Source: Macondimonas sp045864775
GTDB taxonomy: Bacteria; Pseudomonadota; Gammaproteobacteria; UBA5335
Direction of reading: 5' to 3'
NCBI GenBank assembly: GCA_045864775.1
Contig: BTVR01000001.1
Coordinates: forward strand, 310,001-374,000
DNA: 64,000 nt
In this document: positions 1 to 8,788 of the stretch, piece after piece
How the letters are laid out: each line of letters starts with the position of its first letter
Position numbering within the stretch: the first letter of the stretch is position 1
Translations under genes and position numbers: made by a program
The notes under the pieces: model-generated
The model's input: only the letters and a program-made list of their open reading frames with translations
Database searches by the model: none
Told to the model about the DNA's origin: nothing

Positions 1-2009
1 CGCGGGACGCGGGGTCGCCCGTGGACAAAGGCACGCGCCTCGCGGGCGGTTTCCTCGCCTTCCTTGCCGCAAGCGGGCTTTGTGCGCTGCACCTGCGCGA
101 AGACCTCGTCGCCTTGCCGCGCGGCGCCGGCGGGTGGATCGGCGACCGCATCGCCGAGGCGGCGCTGGCCGCCTTCAATCCGTTGGGGTCCACGCTGATC
201 CTGCTGCCGCTGATGCTGATCGGCATCACGCTGGCCACGCATCTGTCGTGGATCGCTTTGGTCGATCTCACCGGGCGCGGGGTGCTGCAGGTCCTGCGAT
301 TCGCCGCAGGTGGCGTTCGGCGCTGGCGAAGGCGTCGCGTGGGGCGCGCCGTCGCCACAGCTTTGCGGCCTGAGGCACCTCTCACGCGTCCGGCGCCGCC
401 CAAGTCCAGTGCCAAGACCGCGCCGGGAGCGCTGCGCATCGAGCCGCCGCCACAGCCGGTCAAGCCCAGCGATCGCGCCGAACGCGAGCGCCAGGTCCCC
501 ATCTTTACGGATCGCCCGGATTCCCCCTTGCCGCCCCTGGCGCTGCTGGATGCGCCGCGGCCACTCGAGGCGGCCTACACGCCCGAAGCGCTCGAGGGCC
601 TCTCGCGGCTGGTGGAAATCAAGCTCGCCGACTTCGGGGTGACGGTGAAGGTGGTCGCGGTGCATCCGGGGCCGGTCATCACCCGCTTCGAATTGCAGCC
701 GGCGGCGGGCGTCAAGGTGAGCCAGATCTCCGGGCTGGCCAAGGATCTGGCCCGCGCCCTGTCGGCGGTGAGCGTGCGGGTGGTGGAGGTGATCCCGGGC
801 AAGTCCGTGGTGGGCCTGGAAATTCCCAATCCCCAGCGCGAACTGGTGTGCCTGAGTGAAATCCTGCGCTCCCAAGCCTATGACGAGGCGGCCTCCCCGT
901 TGACGCTGGCGCTGGGCAAGGACATCGGCGGTCAGCCGGTGGTGGCCGACCTGGCGCGCATGCCGCATCTGCTGGTGGCGGGGACCACCGGCTCGGGTAA
1001 ATCGGTGGCCATCAACGCCATGCTGCTCAGCCTGCTCTACAAGGCCAGCGCCGAGCAGGTGCGCATGATCCTGGTGGATCCCAAGATGCTGGAACTGTCG
1101 GTCTACGAGGGGATCCCGCATCTGCTGGCGCCGGTGGTCACCGACATGCGCGACACCGCCAACGCGCTGCGCTGGTGTGTCACCGAGATGGACCGGCGCT
1201 ATCGCCTCATGGCGAGCCTGGGCGTGCGCAACATCGCCGGGCTCAACCGGCGCGTGGCCGAGGCCGCACAGACCGGGACGCCCCTGACCGATCCCTTGCG
1301 CCCCTTCGACGAGGCGGGCGAGCCGGTGCCGCTGGCCGCGCTGCCGTATCTGGTCGTGGTCATCGACGAGCTGGCCGACCTCATGATGGTGGCCGGCAAG
1401 AAGGTCGAGGAACTCATCGCCCGGCTGGCGCAGAAGGCGCGCGCCGCGGGCATCCACCTGATCCTGGCGACGCAGCGGCCCTCCGTGGACGTGATCACGG
1501 GTCTCATCAAGGCCAATATCCCGACGCGCATCGCCTTCCAGGTCTCCAGCAAGATCGACTCGCGCACCATTCTCGATCAGATGGGCGCCGAGGCGCTGCT
1601 CGGCCACGGCGACATGCTCTACCTGCCGCCGGGCACGGGCTTCCCGCAACGCGTGCACGGTGCATTCGCCTCCGACGCGGAGGTGCATCGCGTCGTGGAT
1701 CATCTGAAGAAGCTCGGCGCGCCCGAATACCTCGACGAAATCCTGCAGGGGCCCGATGAGGACGCCGGCAGCTTCACCGGCGGCGAGGGCGGCGATGACC
1801 CGGAGCGGGATCCCCTGTACGACGAGGCCCTGCGGCTGGTCACCGAATCGCGCAAGGCCTCGGTTTCGGGCGTGCAGCGGCGCTTGCGCATCGGCTACAA
1901 CCGGGCGGCGCGGCTGGTCGAGGCGATGGAGCGGGCCGGTGTCGTCGGCGCCTTGCAGCCGAACGGCTCGCGTGAAGTGCTGGCCCCGCCGCCGGCAGGC
2001 CAGGATTGA
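1..2009 (+). CDS. ftsK: DNA translocase FtsK, 5' end outside the window
   Basis: ATP-driven double-stranded DNA pump anchored at the division septum; it moves chromosome ends and activates XerCD at dif. The frame is open to the window edge. A GTG at 21 exists, but family members carry two more membrane helices before the hydrophobic segment seen at residues 10-25 (counted from that GTG), so the true start lies upstream. A second hydrophobic stretch spans about 55-85, followed by a Pro/Arg-rich linker. The motor has Walker A GTTGSGKS at 321-328 and a Walker B-like VVVIDELADLM near 447. The C-terminal gamma winged helix (YNRAARLVEAMERAGVVG) binds KOPS sequences. lolA follows directly, as in many gammaproteobacteria. 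Confidence 0.96.
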   Translation, partial: RDAGSPVDKGTRLAGGFLAFLAASGLCALHLREDLVALPRGAGGWIGDRIAEAALAAFNPLGSTLILLPLMLIGITLATHLSWIALVDLTGRGVLQVLRFAAGGVRRWRRRRVGRAVATALRPEAPLTRPAPPKSSAKTAPGALRIEPPPQPVKPSDRAERERQVPIFTDRPDSPLPPLALLDAPRPLEAAYTPEALEGLSRLVEIKLADFGVTVKVVAVHPGPVITRFELQPAAGVKVSQISGLAKDLARALSAVSVRVVEVIPGKSVVGLEIPNPQRELVCLSEILRSQAYDEAASPLTLALGKDIGGQPVVADLARMPHLLVAGTTGSGKSVAINAMLLSLLYKASAEQVRMILVDPKMLELSVYEGIPHLLAPVVTDMRDTANALRWCVTEMDRRYRLMASLGVRNIAGLNRRVAEAAQTGTPLTDPLRPFDEAGEPVPLAALPYLVVVIDELADLMMVAGKKVEELIARLAQKARAAGIHLILATQRPSVDVITGLIKANIPTRIAFQVSSKIDSRTILDQMGAEALLGHGDMLYLPPGTGFPQRVHGAFASDAEVHRVVDHLKKLGAPEYLDEILQGPDEDAGSFTGGEGGDDPERDPLYDEALRLVTESRKASVSGVQRRLRIGYNRAARLVEAMERAGVVGALQPNGSREVLAPPPAGQD

Positions 2010-2039
2010 GTCGTGACGATCAACCCAGCGGAGAGAACG

Positions 2040-2663
2040 ATGCGGATGGGCGTGCGCCTGATCGGGGCGTGGATGATGTGGCTGGTCGGCGCCGGGATGG
2101 TCTGGGCCGGCGGTCTGCAGGAACTGGAGGCATTCAACGCCCGGGTGCGCACTTTCGATGCGCGCTTCGTGCAGACCGTGCCGGCCGCGCAGGGCCAGGC
2201 GGCGCGCAGCGAACAGGGCCGGATCTGGATCGCCCGTCCGGGGCGGTTTCGCTGGGAATACGAAGGTGGCTCGGACCAGGTCATCCTGAGCGACGGCAAG
2301 ACGCTGCAGCTTTACGATCGCCCGCTGGCGCAGGTGACGCGCCGGCCGCTGGATCAGGCGCTGGCCGCCACGCCGGCGGTATTGCTGAGCGGGCAGGGCG
2401 ATCTGTCGGCGCAGTTCACCATCACGGAGAATCCGGCGCGTGAGGACCTCGATTGGGTGACGCTGACGCCGCGCAATCCCGACACGGATTTTCGCACCAT
2501 CCGGCTGGGCCTCAGCGGCGGCGTGATCCGGCGCATGGCGTTCGAGGACCATTTCGATCAGCGCAGCCTGGTCGAGTTCTCCGGCATCCGCGTCAACGAG
2601 GCCATCCCGGGCAGCGTCTTCCGACTGGACGCGCCACCCGGTGTCGAGGTGATCGAGGAATGA
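2040..2663 (+). CDS. lolA: Outer-membrane lipoprotein carrier protein LolA
   Basis: Periplasmic chaperone that takes lipoproteins from LolCDE at the inner membrane to LolB at the outer membrane. About 207 residues, with an N-terminal signal peptide (hydrophobic core IGAWMMWLVGAGMVWA) and typical LolA text such as GRIWIARPGRFRWEYE. A GTG at 2013 is in frame, but ATG 2040 has GGAGAG at 2029-2034 at good spacing and gives a cleaner signal peptide. It lies between ftsK and rarA, the standard gammaproteobacterial order, with a small VanZ-like gene overlapping its stop codon. Confidence 0.93.
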   Translation: MRMGVRLIGAWMMWLVGAGMVWAGGLQELEAFNARVRTFDARFVQTVPAAQGQAARSEQGRIWIARPGRFRWEYEGGSDQVILSDGKTLQLYDRPLAQVTRRPLDQALAATPAVLLSGQGDLSAQFTITENPAREDLDWVTLTPRNPDTDFRTIRLGLSGGVIRRMAFEDHFDQRSLVEFSGIRVNEAIPGSVFRLDAPPGVEVIEE

Positions 2664-3031
2664 ATCTTTTCCTGCGGCCCTGGATCGGATGGATGGGCGG
2701 CGCCGTCGCTCTGGCCGCGCTGACCTGGGCCAGCCTCGTGCCGCTGGATCCGGGCTCGCTGCCGAGCCAGCACGACAAGCTCGCGCATCTGGCGGCCTAT
2801 GGCACGCTGGGCGCCTGGTTCGGGACGTTCGCGCCGTCGCGGCGCTGGCCGCTGGTCTGGATGGCATTGGGCCTGTTTGGTGTCGGTATCGAGCTTGCCC
2901 AGGGACAGACCGCCTATCGCAGCTTCGACCGCTGGGACATTCTCACCAACTGGATCGGCGTCAGTCTGGGCATGGTCGCGCTGGCCGCGCCGCTCCGCTA
3001 CGGGCTGACGAGCCGCCACGCGCGCGCATGA
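2660..3031 (+). CDS. VanZ-like small membrane protein
   Basis: 123 residues with about three to four hydrophobic helices and the motif pattern of the VanZ-like family: HDKLAHLAAYGTLGAWF, then ELAQGQTAYRSFDRWDILTNWIGVSLG. VanZ itself gives low-level teicoplanin resistance, but most family members have no defined role and this one should not be read as a resistance gene. It starts at an ATG overlapping the lolA stop (ATGA) and its own stop overlaps the rarA start in the same way, so translational coupling is likely. Confidence 0.8.
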   Translation: MNLFLRPWIGWMGGAVALAALTWASLVPLDPGSLPSQHDKLAHLAAYGTLGAWFGTFAPSRRWPLVWMALGLFGVGIELAQGQTAYRSFDRWDILTNWIGVSLGMVALAAPLRYGLTSRHARA

Positions 3032-4398
3032 CCCGCGAGCGCGACCCGCAACCCAGCCTCTTTGCCACGCCGCAGCCCGCGGCGCCGCTGGCCGACCGCC
3101 TGCGCCCGCAGCAGTTGGACGAGGTCGTGGGTCAGGCGCATCTGCTGGGGCCAGGCCAGCCGCTGCGCGCCATCCTCGAGGGCGGCCGGCTGCATTCGAT
3201 GATTCTCTGGGGGCCGCCCGGCGCAGGCAAGACCACCTTGGCCCGGCTCATGGCGCAGCAGGCCGATCTGCTTTTTCTGAGCCTGTCCGCCGTGCAGGCC
3301 GGGATCCGCGAGGTGCGCGAGGCGGTGGATGCAGCGCGACGGGAGCGCAGCGTGAGCGGCCGGGGCACGGTGCTCTTTCTGGATGAGGTGCACCGTTTCA
3401 ACAAGGCGCAGCAGGACGCCTTCCTGCCCCACATCGAGGACGGCACGCTCGTCTTCATCGGCGCGACCACCGAGAATCCTTCCTTCGAACTCAACCGCGC
3501 CTTGCTCTCGCGGGCACGGGTGTATGTGCTGAGCGCCCTGGATGAAGCCGATCTTGCGCGCGTGCTCGAGCGGGCGCTCAGCGACACGGAGCGCGGACTC
3601 GGCGGGCTGCGGCTGGAGGTGCCCGAGCCGGCGCGACGGCTGCTGATCCAGGCCGCCGATGGCGATGCGCGGCGTCTGCTGGGCCTGTTGGAACTCGGCG
3701 CCGAACTCGTCGGGGCGGGCGGGCCGCTCGATGCGCTCGCGGTGGAGCGTTTGCTCACAGGCGCCGGTGCGCGTCAATTCGACAAGGGCGGCGATCTGTT
3801 CTTCGACCAGATCTCGGCCCTGCACAAGGCCGTGCGCGGCTCATCCCCCGACGGCGCCCTTTACTGGCTGGCGCGCATGGTCGACGGCGGCGCCGATCCG
3901 CTCTATATCGCCCGGCGCCTGGTGCGCATGGCCAGCGAGGACATCGGCAATGCCGATCCGCGCGCGCTGCAACTGGCTCTGAACGCCTGGGAGACCCAAG
4001 AGCGGTTGGGTTCGCCCGAGGGGCATCTGGCGCTGGCGCAGGCGGCGGTTTTTCTGGCCTGTGCGCCCAAGAGCAATGCGGTCTACCGGGCCTTCGACGC
4101 CGCCCGGGCCGATGCGACCCGCCATGGTTCACTGCCGGTGCCGCTGCATCTGCGCAATGCGCCCACCGCGCTCATGAAGCAGCTGGGGCATGGGCGAGCT
4201 TACCGCTACGCCCACGACGAGCCCGATGCCTACGCCGCCGGTGAACAGTATCTGCCCGAAGCCATGGGGGAGGCGCACTACTATCATCCGGTGCCGCGCG
4301 GCCTGGAACTGCGCATCGGCGAGCGGCTGGCGCTCCTGCGCGAACGCGACCGGCAGGCGCGGGCGAACGACCCCCCGGCGCTCGAGTCGAGCCCATGA
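3028..4398 (+). CDS. rarA: Replication-associated recombination ATPase RarA (MgsA)
   Basis: Clamp-loader-like AAA+ ATPase that acts at stalled replication forks and duplex ends and interacts with SSB. 456 residues from ATG 3028, which overlaps the preceding stop. Walker A GPPGAGKT starts at residue 62, Walker B is LFLDEVHRFNKAQQD near 115-130, and sensor 1 is GATTENPSFELN. The C-terminal tetramerisation region includes FFDQISALHKAVRGSSPDGALYW in pieces and SEDIGNADPRAL. Its length matches E. coli RarA. It is coupled to crcB by an ATGA overlap. Confidence 0.95.
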   Translation: MTRERDPQPSLFATPQPAAPLADRLRPQQLDEVVGQAHLLGPGQPLRAILEGGRLHSMILWGPPGAGKTTLARLMAQQADLLFLSLSAVQAGIREVREAVDAARRERSVSGRGTVLFLDEVHRFNKAQQDAFLPHIEDGTLVFIGATTENPSFELNRALLSRARVYVLSALDEADLARVLERALSDTERGLGGLRLEVPEPARRLLIQAADGDARRLLGLLELGAELVGAGGPLDALAVERLLTGAGARQFDKGGDLFFDQISALHKAVRGSSPDGALYWLARMVDGGADPLYIARRLVRMASEDIGNADPRALQLALNAWETQERLGSPEGHLALAQAAVFLACAPKSNAVYRAFDAARADATRHGSLPVPLHLRNAPTALMKQLGHGRAYRYAHDEPDAYAAGEQYLPEAMGEAHYYHPVPRGLELRIGERLALLRERDRQARANDPPALESSP

Positions 4399-4781
4399 AG
4401 GACTGGATGATCCCGCTGGCGGTCGGGCTGGGCGGCGGCGCGGGCTCCATGGCCCGCTACGCTCTGGGGACCCTGAGCGCGCGTCTGCCGTGGGCGTTTC
4501 CATGGGGTACGCTGGCCGTCAACGTGCTCGGTGGTTTCGCCATCGGTGGCCTGTTTTACCTGAGTCAGCGCCGGCCGGAGTGGGCGCTGGCCCTGCGCGC
4601 CTGGGCCATCACCGGCTTTTGCGGCGGCTTCACGACGTTTTCAGCTTTTTCGCTCGAGACGCTGCAGCTCTGGAGCCAAGGTGCGCAGGGCAAGGCGCTG
4701 GTGAACATGCTGGCCAATCTCGCGCTGAGCCTTGCCGCCGTGGCGACCGGCATGGCCTGCGTGCGGCGCCTGATGGCTTGA
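4395..4781 (+). CDS. crcB: Fluoride ion channel CrcB/Fluc
   Basis: 128-residue, four-helix membrane protein; the family forms dual-topology dimers that export fluoride. Diagnostic segments are GGGAGSMARY near the N terminus, NVLGGFAIGGL, and GFCGGFTTFSAFSLE, the helix-3 break with the Phe/Ser residues lining the pore. The ATG overlaps the rarA stop. No fluoride riboswitch is visible: the upstream sequence is rarA coding sequence. Confidence 0.94.
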   Translation: MKDWMIPLAVGLGGGAGSMARYALGTLSARLPWAFPWGTLAVNVLGGFAIGGLFYLSQRRPEWALALRAWAITGFCGGFTTFSAFSLETLQLWSQGAQGKALVNMLANLALSLAAVATGMACVRRLMA

Positions 4782-4807
4782 TTTTTCTGGATTTTGAAGG
4801 ATGTTCC

Positions 4808-6088
4808 ATGCTTGATCCCCGTTGCTATCGTCAGGATCTGGATGCGACCGAGGCGGCCTTGGCCCGTCGTGGCTATACGCTGGACCGCGAGCGGCTGACT
4901 GATCTCGAAACCTGCCGCAAAGCCTTGCAGATCGAGGTAGAAGGGCTGCGCAACAATCGCAATTCGATTTCCCGCCAGGTCGGTCAGGCCAAGGCCCGCG
5001 GCGAACCCGTGGAGCCGCTTCTGGCCGAGGTCGCGGCGCTGGGCAGCCGCCTGGAAGCCGGGGAGACGGCCCTGCGGGAGTTGCAGGCCGAACTCGATAC
5101 CTTCCTGCTGGAGATACCCAATCTGCCGCAAGCGGCCGTTCCCGATGGCCGTTCGGAGGCGGACAACCAGGAGCTGCGCCGCTGGGGCGAGCCACGGGCC
5201 TTCGATTTTCCGATCAAGGATCACGTCGAACTGGGCGCGCCCGGCGGACGGCTGGATTTCGCCGCGGCGAGCACCATCACCGGCGCCCGGTTCACCGTGC
5301 TGCGCGGCGCCTACGCCCGGCTGCAGCGGGCGCTGACGCAGTTCATGCTCGATCTGCACACGCGCCGTCATGGCTATGAAGAGGTCTACGTCCCGTATCT
5401 GGTCAATGCCGCGAGCCTGACCGGCACCGGCCAGTTGCCCAAGTTCGAGCAGGACTTGTTCCGCCTCGCGGGCGATCCGGGCTGGTATCTGATTCCCACC
5501 GCCGAGGTGCCGGTCACCAATCTGGCGCGCGAGCAGATATTCGATCCCGCGCTGATGCCGATGCGGCTGGTGGCGCATACGCCGTGCTTCCGATCCGAAG
5601 CCGGCGCCTACGGGCGGGACGTGCGCGGCATGATCCGCCAGCACCAGTTCGAGAAGGTGGAACTGGTGCAGTTCGCGACCCCCGAGCAGTCGGCGGCGCA
5701 GCTCGAGGAACTCACCGGCCACGCCGAAGCCGTGCTGCAGGCGCTGGAGCTGCCGTATCGGGTCATGGCGCTGTGTGCCGGCGACATGGGCTTCGCCGCC
5801 GCGCGCACCTACGACCTCGAGGTCTGGCTGCCGAGCCAGGGGCAGTACCGCGAGATTTCATCCTGCAGCAACTTCGAGGCCTTCCAGGCGCGTCGCCTGC
5901 AGGCGCGATATCGCAATCCCGCGACCGGCAAGCCCGAACCGATCCACACCCTGAACGGCTCCGGGCTCGCCGTTGGGCGCACGCTCGTGGCCTTGCTCGA
6001 AAACCACCAGCAGACCGACGGCAGCATCGCAGTCCCGGCCGCGCTGCAGCCCTATCTCGGCGGTTTGGAACGCATCGTTGCGGCATGA
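4808..6088 (+). CDS. serS: Seryl-tRNA synthetase
   Basis: Class II aminoacyl-tRNA synthetase that charges tRNA-Ser and tRNA-Sec. 426 residues from ATG 4808, with GAAGGA just upstream. The N-terminal antiparallel coiled-coil arm (about residues 30-100) contacts the long variable arm of the tRNA. Motif 2 is FRSEAGAYGRDVRGMIRQHQF and motif 3 is TLNGSGLAVGRTLVALLEN. It is the last gene of the ftsK-to-serS block; the next gene has a different base composition. Confidence 0.97.
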   Translation: MLDPRCYRQDLDATEAALARRGYTLDRERLTDLETCRKALQIEVEGLRNNRNSISRQVGQAKARGEPVEPLLAEVAALGSRLEAGETALRELQAELDTFLLEIPNLPQAAVPDGRSEADNQELRRWGEPRAFDFPIKDHVELGAPGGRLDFAAASTITGARFTVLRGAYARLQRALTQFMLDLHTRRHGYEEVYVPYLVNAASLTGTGQLPKFEQDLFRLAGDPGWYLIPTAEVPVTNLAREQIFDPALMPMRLVAHTPCFRSEAGAYGRDVRGMIRQHQFEKVELVQFATPEQSAAQLEELTGHAEAVLQALELPYRVMALCAGDMGFAAARTYDLEVWLPSQGQYREISSCSNFEAFQARRLQARYRNPATGKPEPIHTLNGSGLAVGRTLVALLENHQQTDGSIAVPAALQPYLGGLERIVAA

Positions 6089-6175
6089 CAAAAAGTCGTT
6101 TTTGAGACCGTTCTACAACGACGCCTTGCTTGTCAGACCTTGGTCACCGACCTATGCATATTTCTTTCGCTTTAA

Positions 6176-8785
6176 ATGGACCCGGTGGTGGCCGTGACCG
6201 TTCTGCAAGAAATTCTCGAATGGTCGCAAGAGCGCCCCGCGTGGCAGCGCGAGGCGCTGCGCCGTCTCGTGCTCAACGGAGAACTCACCGACGAAGACAT
6301 TGATGCCCTGGCCGAAATCTGCAAGAGCGGCTATGGCCTTGCCGAGCAGCGCGACACCGTGTCGCTTAGCAAGGAACATGTACCGGACCCGACCGCAGGC
6401 GCACCCGTATCGCTCGTTTCGATCTTCCATCGTCGCGGCGTGAACGCGCTGGCAGAAGATCAGACGCTCAAGTTCGGTCCCGGCCTCACGATTGTCTACG
6501 GTGATAACGGCGCAGGTAAGACGGGCTACATCCGCATTCTCAAGGGCGCCTGCCGGGCGCGCGGCCCGGAGAAAATCCTGGGCAACGTGGTTTCCGGCGC
6601 GACGCCGCTCGCACCCGTAGTCGCCATAAAATACAAGGTCGGCGGGGAACCCGATCCCCGCGAGTGGGCAGGCGGCAACGAAGACGAGTTCGTTTCGCGC
6701 GTGAGCGTCTTCGACACGCAATGCGCCGCCGTCTATCTCACCGAGAAGACCGACGTTGCCTTCCGGCCGTTCGGATTAGACCTGTTCGATAAGCTCGTGA
6801 AGGCTTGCAAAGCCGTTCGCACGAAACTGGAATCCGAACAGCGCGCGCTCGGCGCAAACGCATTGGCCGCCGTGCAGACAACGATTCCGGAAGGCACCGC
6901 CGTGGCGAAGTTTCTGGCGAATATCAGTTCGCTGACCAAACCGGGGGACGTACAGGCGCTCGCACGACTCTCCCCGGAGGAAGAGGCGCGCCTCGCGCTT
7001 CTCGAAAAATCGCTGCTTGACTTGCAGGCGAACGATCCTGAGAAACTTATCCGGCAGCTCACCGTGCGCGCCGGACGAGTTCAGGCGCTGGTTCGTCACC
7101 TCAAGGAGGTCGAAGCGGGCCTGTCCGATAACGCGCTGAAAGCTGTATTCGATGCGCGGACCGAAGGACGCCGCAAGAGCGAGGAAGCGAAGCGGTTGCG
7201 CGAGGCCACCATCCCGCAAGGGCTTTTGCAGGGAACGGGAACCGACGCGTGGACGGCGCTCTGGGAGTCGGCGAGGCATTTCTCGAAGGAGCAGGCATAT
7301 CCGGACAGGCCGTTCCCGGTTGTCGGGGACGGGGCGCAGTGCGTGCTCTGTCAGCAGGACCTCGACCATGCGGCGGCTCACCGGCTCAAGCAGTTCGAGG
7401 ACTTCGTGGCCTCGACGGTCGAACGCGAACTCCGCGAGATCAGGGGCGCGTTTACACGGCAGCGAAGAGCGTTCGCCGATCTCCAGACGATGAGCGAGGC
7501 GGTTGAGGAAACGCTCAAGGAAATTCGCATCGAGCACGAGGCCGTAGCGGACGCGATCAGCGCGGCTCTGGCGTCGAACGAGAAGCGCCGGGCCGCCGTG
7601 CTATCGGCCCTCACGGAGGATAAGGACTTAGCCGCCGACTGCGCGGCGCTCGTGTCCGTCACCGCCGGAGCCGAGGAGCTGGCGGCGCAGATCGACGAGC
7701 GAATCAAGACGCTGCGCACCAGCGCGAACGATCAGACGCGCAAGAGCATGACCTCCGAAGCGCAGGAACTACGCGCCCGGAAGTTGCTCGCGGCGCATCA
7801 GCAAACGGTGCTCGATGACATCGAGCGCCGCAAGAAATACGCGGCGTATGGCCTGTGCATCGACGATACGAAGACGCAGGCGATCACGGCCAAGAGCACG
7901 GCTGTTACCAAAACGGTTGTATCCCAGAAGCTCAAGAAGAGCTTTCAGAACGAGTTGGAGAATCTCGCCTTCCACCACGTCGAAGTCGAGCTGAAAGAAC
8001 TGGGCGGCGCGGATGGCGTCTTCTATCACAAGCTTGTTCTGACGCGCGCACCCGGCGTCGATCTGCCGAAGGTCGTGAGCGAGGGCGAGCAGCGCTGCCT
8101 TTCCATTGCTGCGTTCTTCGCTGAACTCAGCACGGCCGATGATCCCTCTGGCATCGTATTCGACGACCCCGTGTCCTCTCTGGATTTTCAGTGGCGCAAC
8201 GGCGTGGCGCGGCGGCTGGTGCAGGAATCGAAGACGCGGCAGGTCATCGTCTTCACGCACGATGTCGTGTTTCTGCTGTCGCTCCGGCAATACGCCGACG
8301 AATTGGGCGTCGAACCGCTCGACCAGCACGTCCGCCACCAGTCCAAGGGCGCCGGCGTGTGCGAGGAAGAGCTGCCGTGGGTGGCGCTCCCGGTGAAGAA
8401 GAAAATTGGATACCTCAATAATGGCTGGCAGGACGCCGACAAGCTTTCCCGTGACGGGCACCAAGACGCCTACGAGAAGGAGGCCAAGTATCTATATGGA
8501 CTGCTTCGCGAAGCCTGGGAACGCGCGCTTGAAGAAGTGCTTCTGGGCGGCGTCGTCGAACGCTACAGGCCGGGCGTGCAGACGCGGCAGATTGCGCACA
8601 TCGCCGACATCAGCGCCGAGGATTGCCGAGCCGTCGAAACAGCCATGACGAAGTGCTCGACGTGGCTTCCCGGCCACGACAAGGCCGCGGCGGCGCGCGC
8701 GCCCGTGCCCGCGCCGACGGAACTCAAGGCGGATATAGAGGCCCTCGCAACGTGGGTTAAGGCGATTCGCGATCGGCGAAAGTAG
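6176..8785 (+). CDS. Zinc-hook AAA_13-type ATPase, RloC/PrrC-like, putative defence protein
   Basis: 869 residues. A helical N-terminal module (ILEWSQERPAWQREALRRL) precedes Walker A GDNGAGKT at 109-116. Long predicted coiled coils flank a CVLC zinc-hook pair at 389-392, as in Rad50 and RloC. The ABC signature is SEGEQR at about 635-640 and Walker B plus D-loop is VFDDPVSSLD around 660-670, followed by a THD switch histidine. The roughly 200-residue C terminus holds REAWE (Arg778, Glu782) and a GHD at 833-835. In the RloC/PrrC group the C terminus is an anticodon nuclease, but I cannot match that domain here. No restriction-modification or toxin partner adjoins it. It uses more A/T and AAG/GAA codons than its neighbours, which suggests transfer. 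Confidence 0.72.
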   Translation: MDPVVAVTVLQEILEWSQERPAWQREALRRLVLNGELTDEDIDALAEICKSGYGLAEQRDTVSLSKEHVPDPTAGAPVSLVSIFHRRGVNALAEDQTLKFGPGLTIVYGDNGAGKTGYIRILKGACRARGPEKILGNVVSGATPLAPVVAIKYKVGGEPDPREWAGGNEDEFVSRVSVFDTQCAAVYLTEKTDVAFRPFGLDLFDKLVKACKAVRTKLESEQRALGANALAAVQTTIPEGTAVAKFLANISSLTKPGDVQALARLSPEEEARLALLEKSLLDLQANDPEKLIRQLTVRAGRVQALVRHLKEVEAGLSDNALKAVFDARTEGRRKSEEAKRLREATIPQGLLQGTGTDAWTALWESARHFSKEQAYPDRPFPVVGDGAQCVLCQQDLDHAAAHRLKQFEDFVASTVERELREIRGAFTRQRRAFADLQTMSEAVEETLKEIRIEHEAVADAISAALASNEKRRAAVLSALTEDKDLAADCAALVSVTAGAEELAAQIDERIKTLRTSANDQTRKSMTSEAQELRARKLLAAHQQTVLDDIERRKKYAAYGLCIDDTKTQAITAKSTAVTKTVVSQKLKKSFQNELENLAFHHVEVELKELGGADGVFYHKLVLTRAPGVDLPKVVSEGEQRCLSIAAFFAELSTADDPSGIVFDDPVSSLDFQWRNGVARRLVQESKTRQVIVFTHDVVFLLSLRQYADELGVEPLDQHVRHQSKGAGVCEEELPWVALPVKKKIGYLNNGWQDADKLSRDGHQDAYEKEAKYLYGLLREAWERALEEVLLGGVVERYRPGVQTRQIAHIADISAEDCRAVETAMTKCSTWLPGHDKAAAARAPVPAPTELKADIEALATWVKAIRDRRK

Positions 8786-8788
8786 CCT

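Noticed and set aside
2660..3031. Glycopeptide-resistance interpretation of the VanZ-like gene
   Set aside because: The family is broad, the organism is Gram-negative, and no other van genes are present.
6089..6175. Attachment site or tRNA after serS that could explain insertion of the ATPase gene
   Set aside because: The gap holds only an A/T-rich inverted repeat (AAAAAGTCGTTTTT). No tRNA fold and no matching direct repeat at the right end near 8785 were found.
8186..8785. Calling the zinc-hook ATPase an anticodon nuclease
   Set aside because: REAWE has the Arg-x3-Glu spacing seen in PrrC, but the following His spacing does not fit and no HEPN RxxxxxH motif is clear. The evidence supports only the ATPase/hook part.
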